A stretch of 64,000 bases of DNA. Source: Leisingera sp. ANG1. GTDB taxonomy: Bacteria > Pseudomonadota > Alphaproteobacteria > Rhodobacterales > Rhodobacteraceae. The notes below the pieces were generated by a model. The model was given only the letters and a program-made list of their open reading frames with translations, searched no databases and was not told the DNA's origin. The stretch lies in the NCBI RefSeq assembly GCF_000203975.2, contig NZ_AFCF02000002.1, forward strand, positions 84,430-148,429, read 5' to 3'. A program made the position numbers and the translations under genes. Positions 26,539 through 35,326 of this stretch are shown here, one piece after another; position 1 is the stretch's first letter, and every line of letters begins with the position of its first letter.

Positions 26539-27741
26539 TCATCGCAGCCAGCCGTCAGCAAAAAACACGCCGCCAACGCCTGCAAACCTCGCCACCCTGA
26601 CCAGCTCAGCCTCCAGCCGTTTGGTGCGGGCTGCTGACCACTTAATATCCTGCTCCGGCCAGACTGCAGTAACGCGCAGGAGATCCGCGTCGCGGTCCGC
26701 CTTCATGTCAATGCGGCCTACCAGCCGCGTGCCTTCCATCAGCGGAAAGACGTAGTATCCGTATTGCCGTTTGGGAGCGGGGGTGAAGACCTCGATCCGG
26801 TAGTGGAACCCGAATAGCCTTTCCGCCCGCTTGCGGTCACGCAGGGCAGGGTCGAAGGGGCTGAGCACGCGTATCCGTCCTGGCGCAGGTCCTAGTTCCG
26901 CTGCAGTGTCAACTGTCCCTGGACGGGCGAACACCTTGCGCAGCTTGCCATCCGCCTGTTCGAATTCGATTTCTTCCAGATCACCGAGCCGCATCTGCCC
27001 GGCGCACCAGGCCTTGGCTTCTGTTGGTGAGGCCGTGTCCCAGAAAGCGGCGATTTCTCCAGACGTGGCAAAGCCCAACCTGTCCAGCGCGGCGGAACAC
27101 AGCCAATTGAGAGATGCAGCTTCATCGTAGGAGGAACTGGAGCGCAGATGTTCCTCTATCACCCGGTCCGTCAGATCATAGCGTTTCTGAAATCCTTCGC
27201 GCCCGATCACAGTCAGCGCGCCGGAGCGCCATAGGTATTCCAGTGCGGTCTTGGACGGGTGCCAGTCCCACCAGCCGCCAGAGCCTTTCTTCTCATCCTT
27301 GCCGACATCGGAGGAGCTGACCGGCCCGTGATCGCGGACATGTTTTAGTACGGCTTCGAACCGCGCCTCGAACCCGTCCCGGCGCCAATTGCGCCAGCGT
27401 TTGCGCAGCAGGTCCTTGTCGCGCTCAAAACGCAGGTGCCAGTGCGGATAAAATGCCATCGGAATAACGGCGGCATCATGGGTCCAGTGTTCAAACAGCT
27501 CCCGGTCGCGCTCGTAAAGCTGTTTGAGGTTTTGCGCCCTGTAGCCTGGCCGACGCGAGAACAGGATCACATCATGGGCTCGCGCCACGGTGTTGATGCT
27601 GTCAAGCTGCACAAATCCAAGTCGTTGGATCAGCGCTAGAAGATCGCTACCCTTGGCAGGGCCTGCGGGCTTCTCCAGCAGGGCGTGGCGGTTCAGGAAC
27701 AACCGCCGCGCCTTTTGATTGCCAAGCCGCTGAAGCGCCAT
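26539..27741 (-). CDS. Winged-helix DNA glycosylase, YcaQ/AlkZ family (HTH_42)
   Basis: A 400-residue protein of the HTH_42 family, whose members (E. coli YcaQ, Streptomyces AlkZ) excise alkylated or crosslinked bases. The N-terminal catalytic segment LGFVQLDSINTVARAHDVIL contains the QxD motif of the YcaQ branch. A conserved FEHWTHDAAVIP follows, then winged-helix repeats, and a C-terminal barrel (FPLMEGTRLVGRIDMKADRD). The function is inferred from the family: unhooking interstrand crosslinks or N7-alkylpurines. The ATG at 27741 overlaps the stop of the upstream LacI-type gene by one base (TGATG), so the two genes are one operon. Confidence 0.9.
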   Translation of the reverse strand: MALQRLGNQKARRLFLNRHALLEKPAGPAKGSDLLALIQRLGFVQLDSINTVARAHDVILFSRRPGYRAQNLKQLYERDRELFEHWTHDAAVIPMAFYPHWHLRFERDKDLLRKRWRNWRRDGFEARFEAVLKHVRDHGPVSSSDVGKDEKKGSGGWWDWHPSKTALEYLWRSGALTVIGREGFQKRYDLTDRVIEEHLRSSSSYDEAASLNWLCSAALDRLGFATSGEIAAFWDTASPTEAKAWCAGQMRLGDLEEIEFEQADGKLRKVFARPGTVDTAAELGPAPGRIRVLSPFDPALRDRKRAERLFGFHYRIEVFTPAPKRQYGYYVFPLMEGTRLVGRIDMKADRDADLLRVTAVWPEQDIKWSAARTKRLEAELVRVARFAGVGGVFFADGWLR

Positions 27742-28766
27742 CAGCGCCGTTTCAGAGTATCGCCATAGGAAATGGTCGGGGTCAGCGTGACATGTTTTTC
27801 GATCTCAGTGTCCGGATCTTCCAACTGGGCCGCGATAATCTCTGCAGCTTTGCGTCCGATTTCCAGCCGGCACGCGTCCATAGTAGCGAGCTGCCGGGGC
27901 AAACCCTGCAACAGTTCTACACCATTGAAGCCGGCCAAACCAATCTGGCCGGGAACGCTGATGCCCTGCTCCTGAAGGTACAGCAAGCCGCCTGCGCCGA
28001 TCATATCATTGGAGTAATAGAGAAAATCCAGCTCAGGGGAACGATCCAGCATGACCTGGGTCATCTCACGCCCCTTGGCAAGCGCCGAGCCGCCGGAATA
28101 AAACTCCCGGTCCTCGATCTCCACACCTTCTTTGGCCAGCACCTCGGTGAAACCCTCGAAGCGTTTGCGCGCGCGGTGGTCCAGCGGCATCTTGGTGCCC
28201 ATGAAGCCGATGTGTCGGTACCCGGCCTTGAGGATAGCCTTGGCCATTTCGCGGCCAGCGCGGCGGTGGGAGATACCGACCATAGCGTCCACCGGCTTGC
28301 CATCAGTATCCATGATCTCCACCACCGGTATCCCGGCGCTGCTCAGCATGGCGCGGGCGGCGTCCGTATGTTCCAGGCCTGCGATGATTACTCCCGAAGG
28401 GCGCCAGGAGAGCATCTCGTAGAGGACTTTTTCCTCCTTCTCAGGCTGATAGTCAGTCACGCCGACGACGGGCTGAAGCTCAGTGTTTTCCAGCACCTTG
28501 TTGATGCCGGTCAGCACCTCGGGGAACACCATGTTCGAAAGCGAGGGAATGATCACTGCCACCAGGTTCACCCGGTTCGAGGCCAGCGCGCCGGCAATCT
28601 TGTTGGGAACATAGCCCAGTTCCTTGGCGGCAGTCAGCACCTTGGTGCGGGTCTTCTCCGAGACGTCGCCGCGGTTGCGCAGAACCCGGCTCACAGTCAT
28701 TTCGGAAACACCGGTTGCTTCGGATACATCGCGAAGGGTGAGCGGGCGCTTGCTGTCCGTGGTCAC
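27741..28766 (-). CDS. LacI-family transcriptional regulator (GntR/gluconate-repressor-like)
   Basis: 341 residues. The N-terminal helix-turn-helix is LTLRDVSEATGVSEMTVSRV at about residues 9-28, with the hinge VPNKIAGALASNR. The periplasmic-binding-protein-like effector domain (VAVIIPSLSNMVFPEVLTGI onward) closely resembles the E. coli GntR subfamily, which senses gluconate. No gluconate genes are nearby. I start at the GTG at 28766, preceded by CAGGAAC, because the upstream extension (to 28868) has no LacI similarity. It is cotranscribed with the YcaQ-type glycosylase, an unusual partner, so its target is unknown; autoregulation is likely by family habit. Confidence 0.9.
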   Translation of the reverse strand: MTTDSKRPLTLRDVSEATGVSEMTVSRVLRNRGDVSEKTRTKVLTAAKELGYVPNKIAGALASNRVNLVAVIIPSLSNMVFPEVLTGINKVLENTELQPVVGVTDYQPEKEEKVLYEMLSWRPSGVIIAGLEHTDAARAMLSSAGIPVVEIMDTDGKPVDAMVGISHRRAGREMAKAILKAGYRHIGFMGTKMPLDHRARKRFEGFTEVLAKEGVEIEDREFYSGGSALAKGREMTQVMLDRSPELDFLYYSNDMIGAGGLLYLQEQGISVPGQIGLAGFNGVELLQGLPRQLATMDACRLEIGRKAAEIIAAQLEDPDTEIEKHVTLTPTISYGDTLKRR

Positions 28767-28911
28767 GTTCCTGAGCCTCTTGTTTTGTCTGCCCCTAAAG
28801 TTAGCGCAGACATGACTTGCTGCACAATGGAAACTGCGCGCGGCAAATCGGCTTTGGCCTGTCCCCATCCCATTGTGATCGCAGGTGGGATTTGCTATCG
28901 CGGAAAGACAC

Positions 28912-28988
28912 GGCCCCGTGGCTCAACTGGATAGAGCAGCCCCCTCCTAAGGGGCAGGTTGCAGGTTCGAATCCTGCCGGGGTCGCCA
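28912..28988 (+). tRNA. tRNA-Arg (anticodon CCT)
   Basis: A 77-nt cloverleaf with encoded CCA. The acceptor stem GGCCCCG pairs with CGGGGTC (one G-T), the D arm is GGCTCAACTGGATAGAGCA, the anticodon loop is CTCCTAA flanked by GCCCC/GGGGC, and the T arm contains GGTTCGAATCC. Confidence 0.96.
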
Positions 28989-29154
28989 GAGTTCTGGCGA
29001 GGAAACAGGCTGCGCGTTCCGTTTTTTCGTACTTTATCGGATCATTTTTGCGCTGGCTGGATCGTGCGAGGCAGGAGGGCATGGATGCTAGTTAAGGGGA
29101 TGCTATCCGGCCGCATCCGGATAGATTTTTACTAGGCATATTTGTGGTATACGG

Positions 29155-29230
29155 TGGTGCCGCTGAAGGGACTCGAACCCCCGACCCCATCATTACGAAT
29201 GACGTGCTCTACCAGCTGAGCTACAGCGGC
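29155..29230 (-). tRNA. tRNA-Thr (anticodon CGT)
   Basis: A 76-nt cloverleaf on the minus strand with encoded CCA. The acceptor stem is GCCGCTG/CAGCGGC, the D arm TAGCTCAGCTGGTAGAGCA, the anticodon loop TTCGTAA, and the T loop GGTTCGAGTCC. Confidence 0.96.
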
Positions 29231-29301
29231 ACCGGCCTTGCGCTCGAAGCGTGGCAAGTGATGCTCATTTAAACTTTGCGCATTTGCCGCGCAAGTGTGG
29301 A

Positions 29302-30309
29302 TCACACCGAAAAAACTGGAAGGCCCGTCGTGGCGCTGGGCAGCTCACCAAAGCGGGCGCGGTAAAGCTGGGAAAACCGGCCAAGGTGGGAGAACCCGCA
29401 GTCATAGGCAATGCTGCAGACCGGTGTTTGCGGGCTCCGCGACAGCATTAGGTAGCGTGCCAGGTCGAGCCGCAAGTCGCGCACGTATTCCATCGGTGTA
29501 AGGCCAAAATGCTTGCGGAACCCGGCCTGCAGTGACCGGATGCTGCAGTCTGCGGCAGCAGCTATGGCCGGGACGGAAAGCGGCTCGCCGATATTGGCGT
29601 GGATGTAATCGCGGGCGCGCCGGATCTGGCTGCTGCTCCCGGATGAGCGGGATGCCAGCAGGTGGCGAATATTGCTTTGCTGATGGGTTAACAGGCCAAG
29701 GATCAGCTGCTCTTCGATCACTTGCTGCTGTATTGCGCTCCAGCTGCCAAAGCCGGCCTGGTTTTCCGTGGCGTTGACACAGGCTGCGAACTGGCGTGCC
29801 CAGCCCTGCAAGGCGCCGCCGGACACGGGGAGCGCGGTGTCAAAGACAACAGCCTCGCGCAGGGACAAGCCGGCAGCCTGTTCGGCAAGTGAATGCAGGT
29901 CGCTCCGCCTGATTTGCAGCAGCAGCATCCGGCAATCGGCGTGCCACGTCATCCGGGAATCCCGGGTCGGGTTGAGCACGGTGGCGGTGTGGCGGTCAGA
30001 TGCCACCGGTGTGGAGCCATTGGCCACCAGAGCCCGGCCGCTGAGCGGCATCTGCACCAGGTAAAAATCCTGCAACTCGCCCGGGTCGATCTGCACCGTG
30101 GATCCGTAGCTGAGGTAATTGAGTGACAGGGCCTGACCGCGCACATAGTTGTGGCGGGCACCGGTTCCTCGGGAAGGGCCTGCTGGCTGCAGACTGTGGT
30201 CGCAGAACTTTTGCGCCACCAGCGTGCGCACTTCGTCGATGTCGCGGCTGTGGAACTGCCGCCATGCGCGCAGCGGCTCGCGTGCTCCTGAAGACTGCGG
30301 TGCTGTCAT
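29302..30309 (-). CDS. AraC-family transcriptional regulator
   Basis: 335 residues. The C-terminal 100 residues hold the two AraC helix-turn-helix motifs: IGEPLSVPAIAAAADCSIRS and the second CSIAYDCGFSHLGRFSQLYR, with the GLTPMEYVRDLRL linker. The N-terminal two thirds look like an AraC-binding-like sensing domain of the PF14525 type (YGSTVQIDPGELQDFYLVQM). The gene is divergent from the cupin/monooxygenase pair, with a 126-nt shared promoter region, so it most likely activates those genes in response to their substrate. The start at 30309 is an ATG that gives a full-length family member. It lies 71 nt from tRNA-Thr. Confidence 0.92.
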   Translation of the reverse strand: MTAPQSSGAREPLRAWRQFHSRDIDEVRTLVAQKFCDHSLQPAGPSRGTGARHNYVRGQALSLNYLSYGSTVQIDPGELQDFYLVQMPLSGRALVANGSTPVASDRHTATVLNPTRDSRMTWHADCRMLLLQIRRSDLHSLAEQAAGLSLREAVVFDTALPVSGGALQGWARQFAACVNATENQAGFGSWSAIQQQVIEEQLILGLLTHQQSNIRHLLASRSSGSSSQIRRARDYIHANIGEPLSVPAIAAAADCSIRSLQAGFRKHFGLTPMEYVRDLRLDLARYLMLSRSPQTPVCSIAYDCGFSHLGRFSQLYRARFGELPSATTGLPVFSV

Positions 30310-30435
30310 TTCCGCAGCCTAGCACGGTTTGCAACTCAGGCAATCACGCCGAGCTGCGCTTATTTGCGCATTTTGGATAATCCTTTTCCAGCACTGCCCA
30401 TAGGCTTTGGGGACGAACTGATAAGGGAGGAACAA

Positions 30436-30879
30436 ATGGCTCTGGATCAGGGAATCACCAAGGCCGCCGACGGATTGGGCGGTACGTCCTGGAATGTGGT
30501 TGGTCACACCTATACGCCCAAGCTGCACAGTGAGAACGCCTTTATCTGGCACGCAGTAATTCCAGACGGCACCTTCGTGCCGCCGCATGTGCATCCAACA
30601 CAGGATGAATGGATAACCATGCTGGAGGGCACGCTGGACGTGGAATTTGGCGGCGATGTTTACCAGGCGGGGCCGGGTGACACCGTGCGGATGCCGATGG
30701 GCGTTGCGCATGGGATCTTCAACCGCTCCGGCATTACTGCGTCCTGTGTTTTCGGCGTAGCGCCTTCACGCAAGCTATATGACCTCTTCTGCGCCCTGGA
30801 CGGCGTGACCGACCCGGAAGAACTGGTGCGATTGTCGGCTCTGCATGAGGTCGACTTCCTGCCGCCGCCGGCGGAATAA
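30436..30879 (+). CDS. Cupin-domain protein
   Basis: A 147-residue single cupin. Motif 1 is PPHVHPTQDEWITMLEG, providing two His and a Glu as probable metal ligands; motif 2 is PGDTVRMPMGVAHGIFN with the last His. A helical C-terminal tail follows (SRKLYDLFCALDGVTDPEEL). It may be a small dioxygenase, isomerase or binding protein; the reaction cannot be deduced. The ATG at 30436 follows AGGGAGGAAC. It is 11 nt upstream of the flavin monooxygenase and divergent from the AraC regulator, so it probably works in the same oxidative catabolic step. Confidence 0.85.
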   Translation: MALDQGITKAADGLGGTSWNVVGHTYTPKLHSENAFIWHAVIPDGTFVPPHVHPTQDEWITMLEGTLDVEFGGDVYQAGPGDTVRMPMGVAHGIFNRSGITASCVFGVAPSRKLYDLFCALDGVTDPEELVRLSALHEVDFLPPPAE

Positions 30880-30890
30880 GGGAGGCGGAC

Positions 30891-32378
30891 ATGGTGAAGC
30901 AAAAAACGATCGCCGTGATCGGCGGCGGGGTAAGCGGGCTGGCCGCGGCCAAGGCCTTTGCGGAAAAGGGGCATCAGGTTCTGGGGTTTGAGCGCAGTCA
31001 CGACTTGGGCGGGGTGTGGGAGCCTTCGCGATCCTACCCAGGGGTGCAAACGCAATCGCCCAAGGACCTGTATTGCTATACTGACCATCCGATGCCGGAG
31101 GAGTATCCGGAATGGCCCAAGGGGCCGCAGGTGCATGCCTATCTGCATTCCTATGCGGACAAGCACGATCTGCACCGCCTGTTCCAGCTGAACACCAACG
31201 TGCTGGAGATGGACCGGCGCCCGGACGGTCAGCCGGGCTGGCGGCTGGTGATCGAGACAGGCGGCGAGACCCGGGTGCAGGACGTCGATTTCGCGGTGAT
31301 CTGCACCGGGCAGTTTTCCGAGAAGAACATCCTGACCCATCCTGGGCAGGAGGCCTTCACCGCGCAGGGCGGGGAGGTGATGCACTCCTCGGAGTACCTG
31401 GATCCCGAACACGCGCGCGGCAAGCGGGTGGTGGTGCTGGGCGGCTCCAAATCCGCGACCGACGTGGCGGTGAATGCGGCGCAGAACGGCGCCAGGCAGG
31501 TGCATCTGGTCTACCGGCAGAATGTCTGGCGGGTGCCGTATTTCGTCGGCGGCATTAACTTCAAGAAGCTGCTCTATATGCGGGCGCAAGAAGTGCAGTT
31601 CAACGGCTGGGGGCGCAGCTGGCTGCATAAGGCATTTTACGGGCTTGCCAAGCCGCTGATATGGGCGAACTTCCGTGGGTTAGAGACGCTATTGAAGCTG
31701 CAGCTGGGCTTGAAAAAATGGGATATGGTGCCGGATATTCCGATTGAAAAGGATGTCTCGTGTTCGGTGCCGATCGTGACGCCCGGCCTGTTCGAGGGTT
31801 TCAAGGACGGCTCGATCCTCCCGCACCGCACTACCTTCTCGCGGTATGAACGCGATGAAATCGTGCTGGAAAATGGCGTGCGAATCGGCGCGGACTTGGT
31901 GATTTCTGCCGTCGGCTGGAAGCTAGGTATTCCCTATCTGGCGCAGCAGCACCTAGATAAGCTGATCGAGGCGGACGGCCAGTACCGGACCTACCGGCTG
32001 GCGGTGAACCCGGATCTGCCGGAAATGGGTTTTGTCGGGTTTAACTCCAGCTTCTGCACGATTCTGTCTGCAGAGATGGTGGCGAACTGGCTGGTGCGTT
32101 ATGCCGACGGCAAGCTGGCACGGCAGCCGTCGCGGGCAGACATGGAGGAAAACATCCAGATGATGCTCGAATGGCGCCGTAAGGAGCGCCCGGCGGCGCA
32201 GATCTATGGAGGGCTGTGCTCGGCCCCGTTCCATTTCAAGCATTTCGACGAGCTGCTGATGGATATGGGCGCGACGCAATGGAAACGGTCGAATCCGCTG
32301 GCCGAGCAATTTGCGCCGCCTGACGCCAGCGCCTATGGCCGCTTTCTGGCGACGGCGCCGCAATATCAGGCGGCCTGA
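30891..32378 (+). CDS. Flavin-containing monooxygenase (FMO/Baeyer-Villiger-like)
   Basis: A 495-residue class B flavoprotein monooxygenase. The FAD-binding motif VIGGGVSGLAAAKAF lies at about residues 9-23. The FMO signature region GGEVMHSSEYLDPEHARGKR precedes the NADPH Rossmann motif VVVLGGSKSATDVAV at about residues 181-195. It probably inserts oxygen at a nucleophilic N or S atom or in a ketone; the sequence does not distinguish these. The gene follows the cupin by 11 nt (AGGGAGGCGGAC upstream). A GNRA-loop hairpin at 32392-32411 lies just after the stop. The cupin/FMO pair with a divergent AraC regulator forms an inducible module between tRNA-Thr and tRNA-Leu. Confidence 0.9.
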   Translation: MVKQKTIAVIGGGVSGLAAAKAFAEKGHQVLGFERSHDLGGVWEPSRSYPGVQTQSPKDLYCYTDHPMPEEYPEWPKGPQVHAYLHSYADKHDLHRLFQLNTNVLEMDRRPDGQPGWRLVIETGGETRVQDVDFAVICTGQFSEKNILTHPGQEAFTAQGGEVMHSSEYLDPEHARGKRVVVLGGSKSATDVAVNAAQNGARQVHLVYRQNVWRVPYFVGGINFKKLLYMRAQEVQFNGWGRSWLHKAFYGLAKPLIWANFRGLETLLKLQLGLKKWDMVPDIPIEKDVSCSVPIVTPGLFEGFKDGSILPHRTTFSRYERDEIVLENGVRIGADLVISAVGWKLGIPYLAQQHLDKLIEADGQYRTYRLAVNPDLPEMGFVGFNSSFCTILSAEMVANWLVRYADGKLARQPSRADMEENIQMMLEWRRKERPAAQIYGGLCSAPFHFKHFDELLMDMGATQWKRSNPLAEQFAPPDASAYGRFLATAPQYQAA

Positions 32379-32391
32379 GGCCCGCCCCTGT

Positions 32392-32411
32392 GCCTGCCGG
32401 AAACGGCGGGC
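32392..32411 (+). terminator. Hairpin after the monooxygenase gene
   Basis: An 8-bp stem (GCCTGCCG with CGGCGGGC, one wobble) with a GAAA loop begins 13 nt after the stop. No T tract follows, so termination is only possible, not certain. Confidence 0.4.
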
Positions 32412-32473
32412 GCACATGCTTTAGCGGTCACGCAGTTACTGCTGCGATGCGCTGCTATTCGAGTGAGGGGGGA

Positions 32474-32560
32474 TGGTGCCCAGGAGAGGACTCGAACCTC
32501 CACGTCCATACGGACACTAGCACCTGAAGCTAGCGCGTCTACCAATTCCGCCACCTGGGC
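32474..32560 (-). tRNA. tRNA-Leu (anticodon CAG)
   Basis: An 87-nt class II cloverleaf on the minus strand with encoded CCA. The acceptor stem is GCCCAGG/CCTGGGC, the D arm TGGCGGAATTGGTAGACGC, the anticodon loop TTCAGGT in a CTAGC/GCTAG stem, a long variable arm TGTCCGTATGGACG, and the T loop GGTTCGAGTCC. Confidence 0.96.
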
Positions 32561-32729
32561 AGGTGTCGTGAGGAGGGCGTATAAGCGGAGTCGCGGGCAG
32601 CGTCAAACGGAAATTCTGCCTCTTGGGAAATTTTTCCGGAAAACGCGAAGAGTTCCGTTTTCCCATTTAAATCCAGTGCATTGGAGAACTCAGCCGGAAT
32701 TTCTCCGATCCGTATTTCCGTGTGCCGGT

Positions 32730-32743
32730 TTGATCCTGCGCAA
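32730..32743 (+). promoter_or_regulatory. Candidate FNR/FnrL box upstream of hemN
   Basis: TTGAT-N4-CGCAA against the consensus TTGAT-N4-ATCAA: one perfect half-site and three of five bases in the other. It ends 34 nt before the hemN start. Oxygen control of hemN by FnrL is known in Rhodobacter, but the short distance to the start codon makes this placement doubtful. Confidence 0.35.
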
Positions 32744-32777
32744 AGTGGCGGATCTGCAAAAGAGGCATAGGAAAGTC

Positions 32778-34133
32778 ATGAAACAGATTGACCGCCTCCA
32801 AGCCCTTGGGCTGTTCGACAGCCGGGTGCCCCGCTACACATCATACCCGACCGCGCCGGTGTTTTCTGCAGCCGTTGGTGCTGCGGAGCAGGCCCTCGAA
32901 CTGCAGGCATTGAATCCAGATGTGCCGGTCTCGGTCTATTTGCATATCCCGTTCTGCGAGCGGTTGTGCTGGTTCTGCGCCTGCCGCACTCAAGGCACCC
33001 AGACGCTGAGCCCGGTCGAGAGCTACATCGGTACGCTGGAACAGGAGCTAAAACTGGTAGCCCCGTTTTTGCCTAAGGGGCTTCGAATGGGGCGGATGCA
33101 TTGGGGGGGTGGGACACCGACCATTTTGCCGCCCCACCTGATCCACCGGCTGGCGCAGGCGGTGAAGGCGGTTTTTCCGCATACTGAGGATTGGGAATTC
33201 TCTGTTGAGATTGACCCCACCATGGTGGACCGCGACAAAATTGAAGCGCTGGCCGCGGAAGGCATGAACCGCGCCAGTATCGGCATCCAGGACTTCGACC
33301 CGCTGGTGCAGCAGGCAATCGGCCGGGCGCAGCCGTTCGAGGTGACCAAGGCCTGTGTCGAAGATCTGCGCGCGGCAGGGATCAATTCGCTGAACGCTGA
33401 TCTGGTCTATGGGCTGCCGCATCAGACGCAGGCGCGGATGGCGGATACGGTGGAGAAGGTGCTGAGCCTCAGCCCTGACCGGCTGGCGCTGTTCGGCTAT
33501 GCGCACGTGCCTTGGGTGGCCAAACGGCAGAAGCTGATCAAGGAGGAGACGCTGCCCGACGATCTGGCGCGCTATCATCTGGCCGGGATGGCAGCGGAGA
33601 AATTTGCTGAGGCCGGGTTTGCGGCAATCGGCATCGACCATTTCGCCAAACCTGGCGACGGGCTGGAGGTTGCGGCCCGCACCGGCCACCTGCGCCGGAA
33701 CTTCCAGGGCTATACGGACGATACCTGCCCGACGCTGATCGGGTTCGGTGCGTCCTCGATCTCCCGTTTTGCCGGCGGCTTCATCCAAAATGCAGCGGCG
33801 ACGCCTGCTTATGTGCAGCGGGTCGAGGCCGGGCTTCTGACCGGCGCGCGCGGCCATGTGATGAGCCAGGACGACCTGCTTCGGGGCCGTGCCATCGAGA
33901 TGCTGATGTGCGAGTTCCGGCTGGACCGGGTAGAGCTGCGGCAGCGGTTCGGAGATCTGGCGGGAAGTCTCGATGCGGATCTGGCTCAGGTTGCAGCCCG
34001 GTTTGGTGATCTGGTGAACCTGGATGAGGACGCGCTGGAGATCGTTCCCGAGGGCCGCCCGCTGACCCGGATTATTGCCAGCAGCTTCGATGCCCATGTG
34101 CCCGAAGGCGTGCGTTACAGCAGGGCCTCCTAA
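32778..34133 (+). CDS. hemN: Oxygen-independent coproporphyrinogen III oxidase
   Basis: A 451-residue radical SAM enzyme of haem synthesis that decarboxylates coproporphyrinogen III to protoporphyrinogen IX without oxygen. The cluster motif is CERLCWFC (CX3CX2C) at about residues 60-67 within VYLHIPFCERLCWFC. WGGGTPTILPP and ASIGIQDFDPLVQQAIGR are also diagnostic of HemN. The length and the N-terminal YTSYPTAP segment favour true HemN over HemW. The frame is open upstream across the tRNA-Leu region, so I start at the ATG at 32778 with AGGAAAG upstream. It neighbours nirK-nirV, which fits low-oxygen metabolism. Confidence 0.95.
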   Translation: MKQIDRLQALGLFDSRVPRYTSYPTAPVFSAAVGAAEQALELQALNPDVPVSVYLHIPFCERLCWFCACRTQGTQTLSPVESYIGTLEQELKLVAPFLPKGLRMGRMHWGGGTPTILPPHLIHRLAQAVKAVFPHTEDWEFSVEIDPTMVDRDKIEALAAEGMNRASIGIQDFDPLVQQAIGRAQPFEVTKACVEDLRAAGINSLNADLVYGLPHQTQARMADTVEKVLSLSPDRLALFGYAHVPWVAKRQKLIKEETLPDDLARYHLAGMAAEKFAEAGFAAIGIDHFAKPGDGLEVAARTGHLRRNFQGYTDDTCPTLIGFGASSISRFAGGFIQNAAATPAYVQRVEAGLLTGARGHVMSQDDLLRGRAIEMLMCEFRLDRVELRQRFGDLAGSLDADLAQVAARFGDLVNLDEDALEIVPEGRPLTRIIASSFDAHVPEGVRYSRAS

Positions 34134-34456
34134 TCTGAAGGCGAGCCGCTCCCGCCTGTTCCTGGGCCTCTTGCCGGAGGCTCTTCGAAGTTGGGCTTAG
34201 CGCTGCGCTGGCGCACAGCTCGGACAGGCATGGAGCTTTTTAGCGCAGGGCTGAGAGTATGGCTTGCAGCCCGGCGAAGGTGCCAATTGCACTAGGGAGT
34301 GGGGCTGCATCACGGTAAGAACGGCTGGTCACGGCAGACCCGGTTCTATGAGATATTCGTTAGAAGGCGCAGCGCAGCTGCAAGGCCCAAGGTTGCCAAG
34401 GGGGCGGGCGCAGCCGGTGCACCTGCTGGCGGGGGAGATCTCCGGCAGCGTTGATG
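34134..34456. other. Intergenic region between convergent hemN and nirV
   Basis: About 320 nt. A weak 7-bp hairpin (GGGCCTC / GAGGCTC around 34166-34185) could stop hemN transcripts. The short open frames here have no motif or ribosome-binding site that I would trust. Confidence 0.4.
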
Positions 34457-35251
34457 TCAGCCGTCTTTCACCAGCCGGAACCCCAGATAATCCGGTGGCA
34501 GGCCAACCGCGCAGCCGCCGACGCTGGCGTCCCGGATGAAGTCGATAACCACCGCCCGGTGGCGGCCGCCGGTGATGCGGGCGCTGCAATAAGGATCGCC
34601 AAGCACTAGGCTGCCATCCTTGTTCACTTCGCCATTTTGCATGCAGCCGTCCGTCCATTCCCAGATGTTGCCGCCAAGACCAGTGAGGCCGTTGCTATTG
34701 GCACCGGGTTCGCTTTTCGGATCCTGCGCAGGCCCTGGCAGTCCGCGCAGGGTCACGCCGCGCGCATATTGGCGCAGCCAGCGCTGGGCGGGGTCTCCGT
34801 TTTCTGTTTCAACAGCTTCATCACCAAAAATTTCGGCTGAGGCGAGTTGCCATTCGGCCTCGTCCGGCAGACGCCAGCGCTGGCCGGTCTGCTTTGAATA
34901 CCACTGGGCATAGGCGGTTGCGTCGTGCCAGCTGACGTGTGTCTGCGCCTGTCCGCCGTCCGCCGGTGCTCTGTCTGCCTTCTTGCAGGCGCCCGCAGTC
35001 ACGCAAGCGGCGTATTCACTGCCGGAGACCTGGTCTTTCATGATCTCAAAAGCCGCCACCTGGCGCTGCTGTTCCGGTGGCACCACACTTTTGCCGTTTC
35101 TGTGAAAGTTCCCGATTGGACGGTAGGCGATTGTGTCTGCCTCGATGAACACAGTTTCGGCCAGCGGGGCTGGATCCTTGACCGTCGAAAACCAAAGGCC
35201 CGGAACGCCAATGGCGGCGGCCAATCCGGCGGCAATCAGCTCAAATTTCAT
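34457..35251 (-). CDS. nirV: NirV, formylglycine-generating-enzyme-like protein linked to nirK
   Basis: 264 residues. An N-terminal hydrophobic segment (FELIAAGLAAAIGVPGLWF) acts as signal or anchor. The rest is an FGE-sulfatase/SUMF1-type domain: VSWHDATAYAQWYSKQTGQR, then RLPDEAEWQLASAEIFG, GLGGNIWEWTDGC, and a C-terminal GFRLVKDG. NirV accompanies nirK in several denitrifiers including R. sphaeroides; its role is unproven, and loss there has little effect on nitrite reduction. It follows nirK by 75 nt with a terminator-like hairpin between them, so nirV may be expressed at a lower level. Confidence 0.9.
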   Translation of the reverse strand: MKFELIAAGLAAAIGVPGLWFSTVKDPAPLAETVFIEADTIAYRPIGNFHRNGKSVVPPEQQRQVAAFEIMKDQVSGSEYAACVTAGACKKADRAPADGGQAQTHVSWHDATAYAQWYSKQTGQRWRLPDEAEWQLASAEIFGDEAVETENGDPAQRWLRQYARGVTLRGLPGPAQDPKSEPGANSNGLTGLGGNIWEWTDGCMQNGEVNKDGSLVLGDPYCSARITGGRHRAVVIDFIRDASVGGCAVGLPPDYLGFRLVKDG

Positions 35252-35269
35252 GTCAGCGTCCCTTCAAGC

Positions 35270-35301
35270 AAAAACGGGCGGCCGCATTGCGCAGCCGCCC
35301 G
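35270..35301 (-). terminator. Terminator/attenuator between nirK and nirV
   Basis: On the minus strand CGGGCGGC (35301-35294) pairs with GCCGCCCG (35282-35275) around an 11-nt loop and is followed by TTTTT. This is a good intrinsic terminator just after the nirK stop; read-through would be needed to reach nirV. Confidence 0.7.
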
Positions 35302-35326
35302 GTCCAGTTTCACGTCCAGCCTAAAT

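Noticed and set aside
28912..32560. A genomic island with att duplications at the tRNA genes
   Set aside because: I found no integrase gene and no repeated tRNA 3' segment, so there is no direct evidence of site-specific integration.
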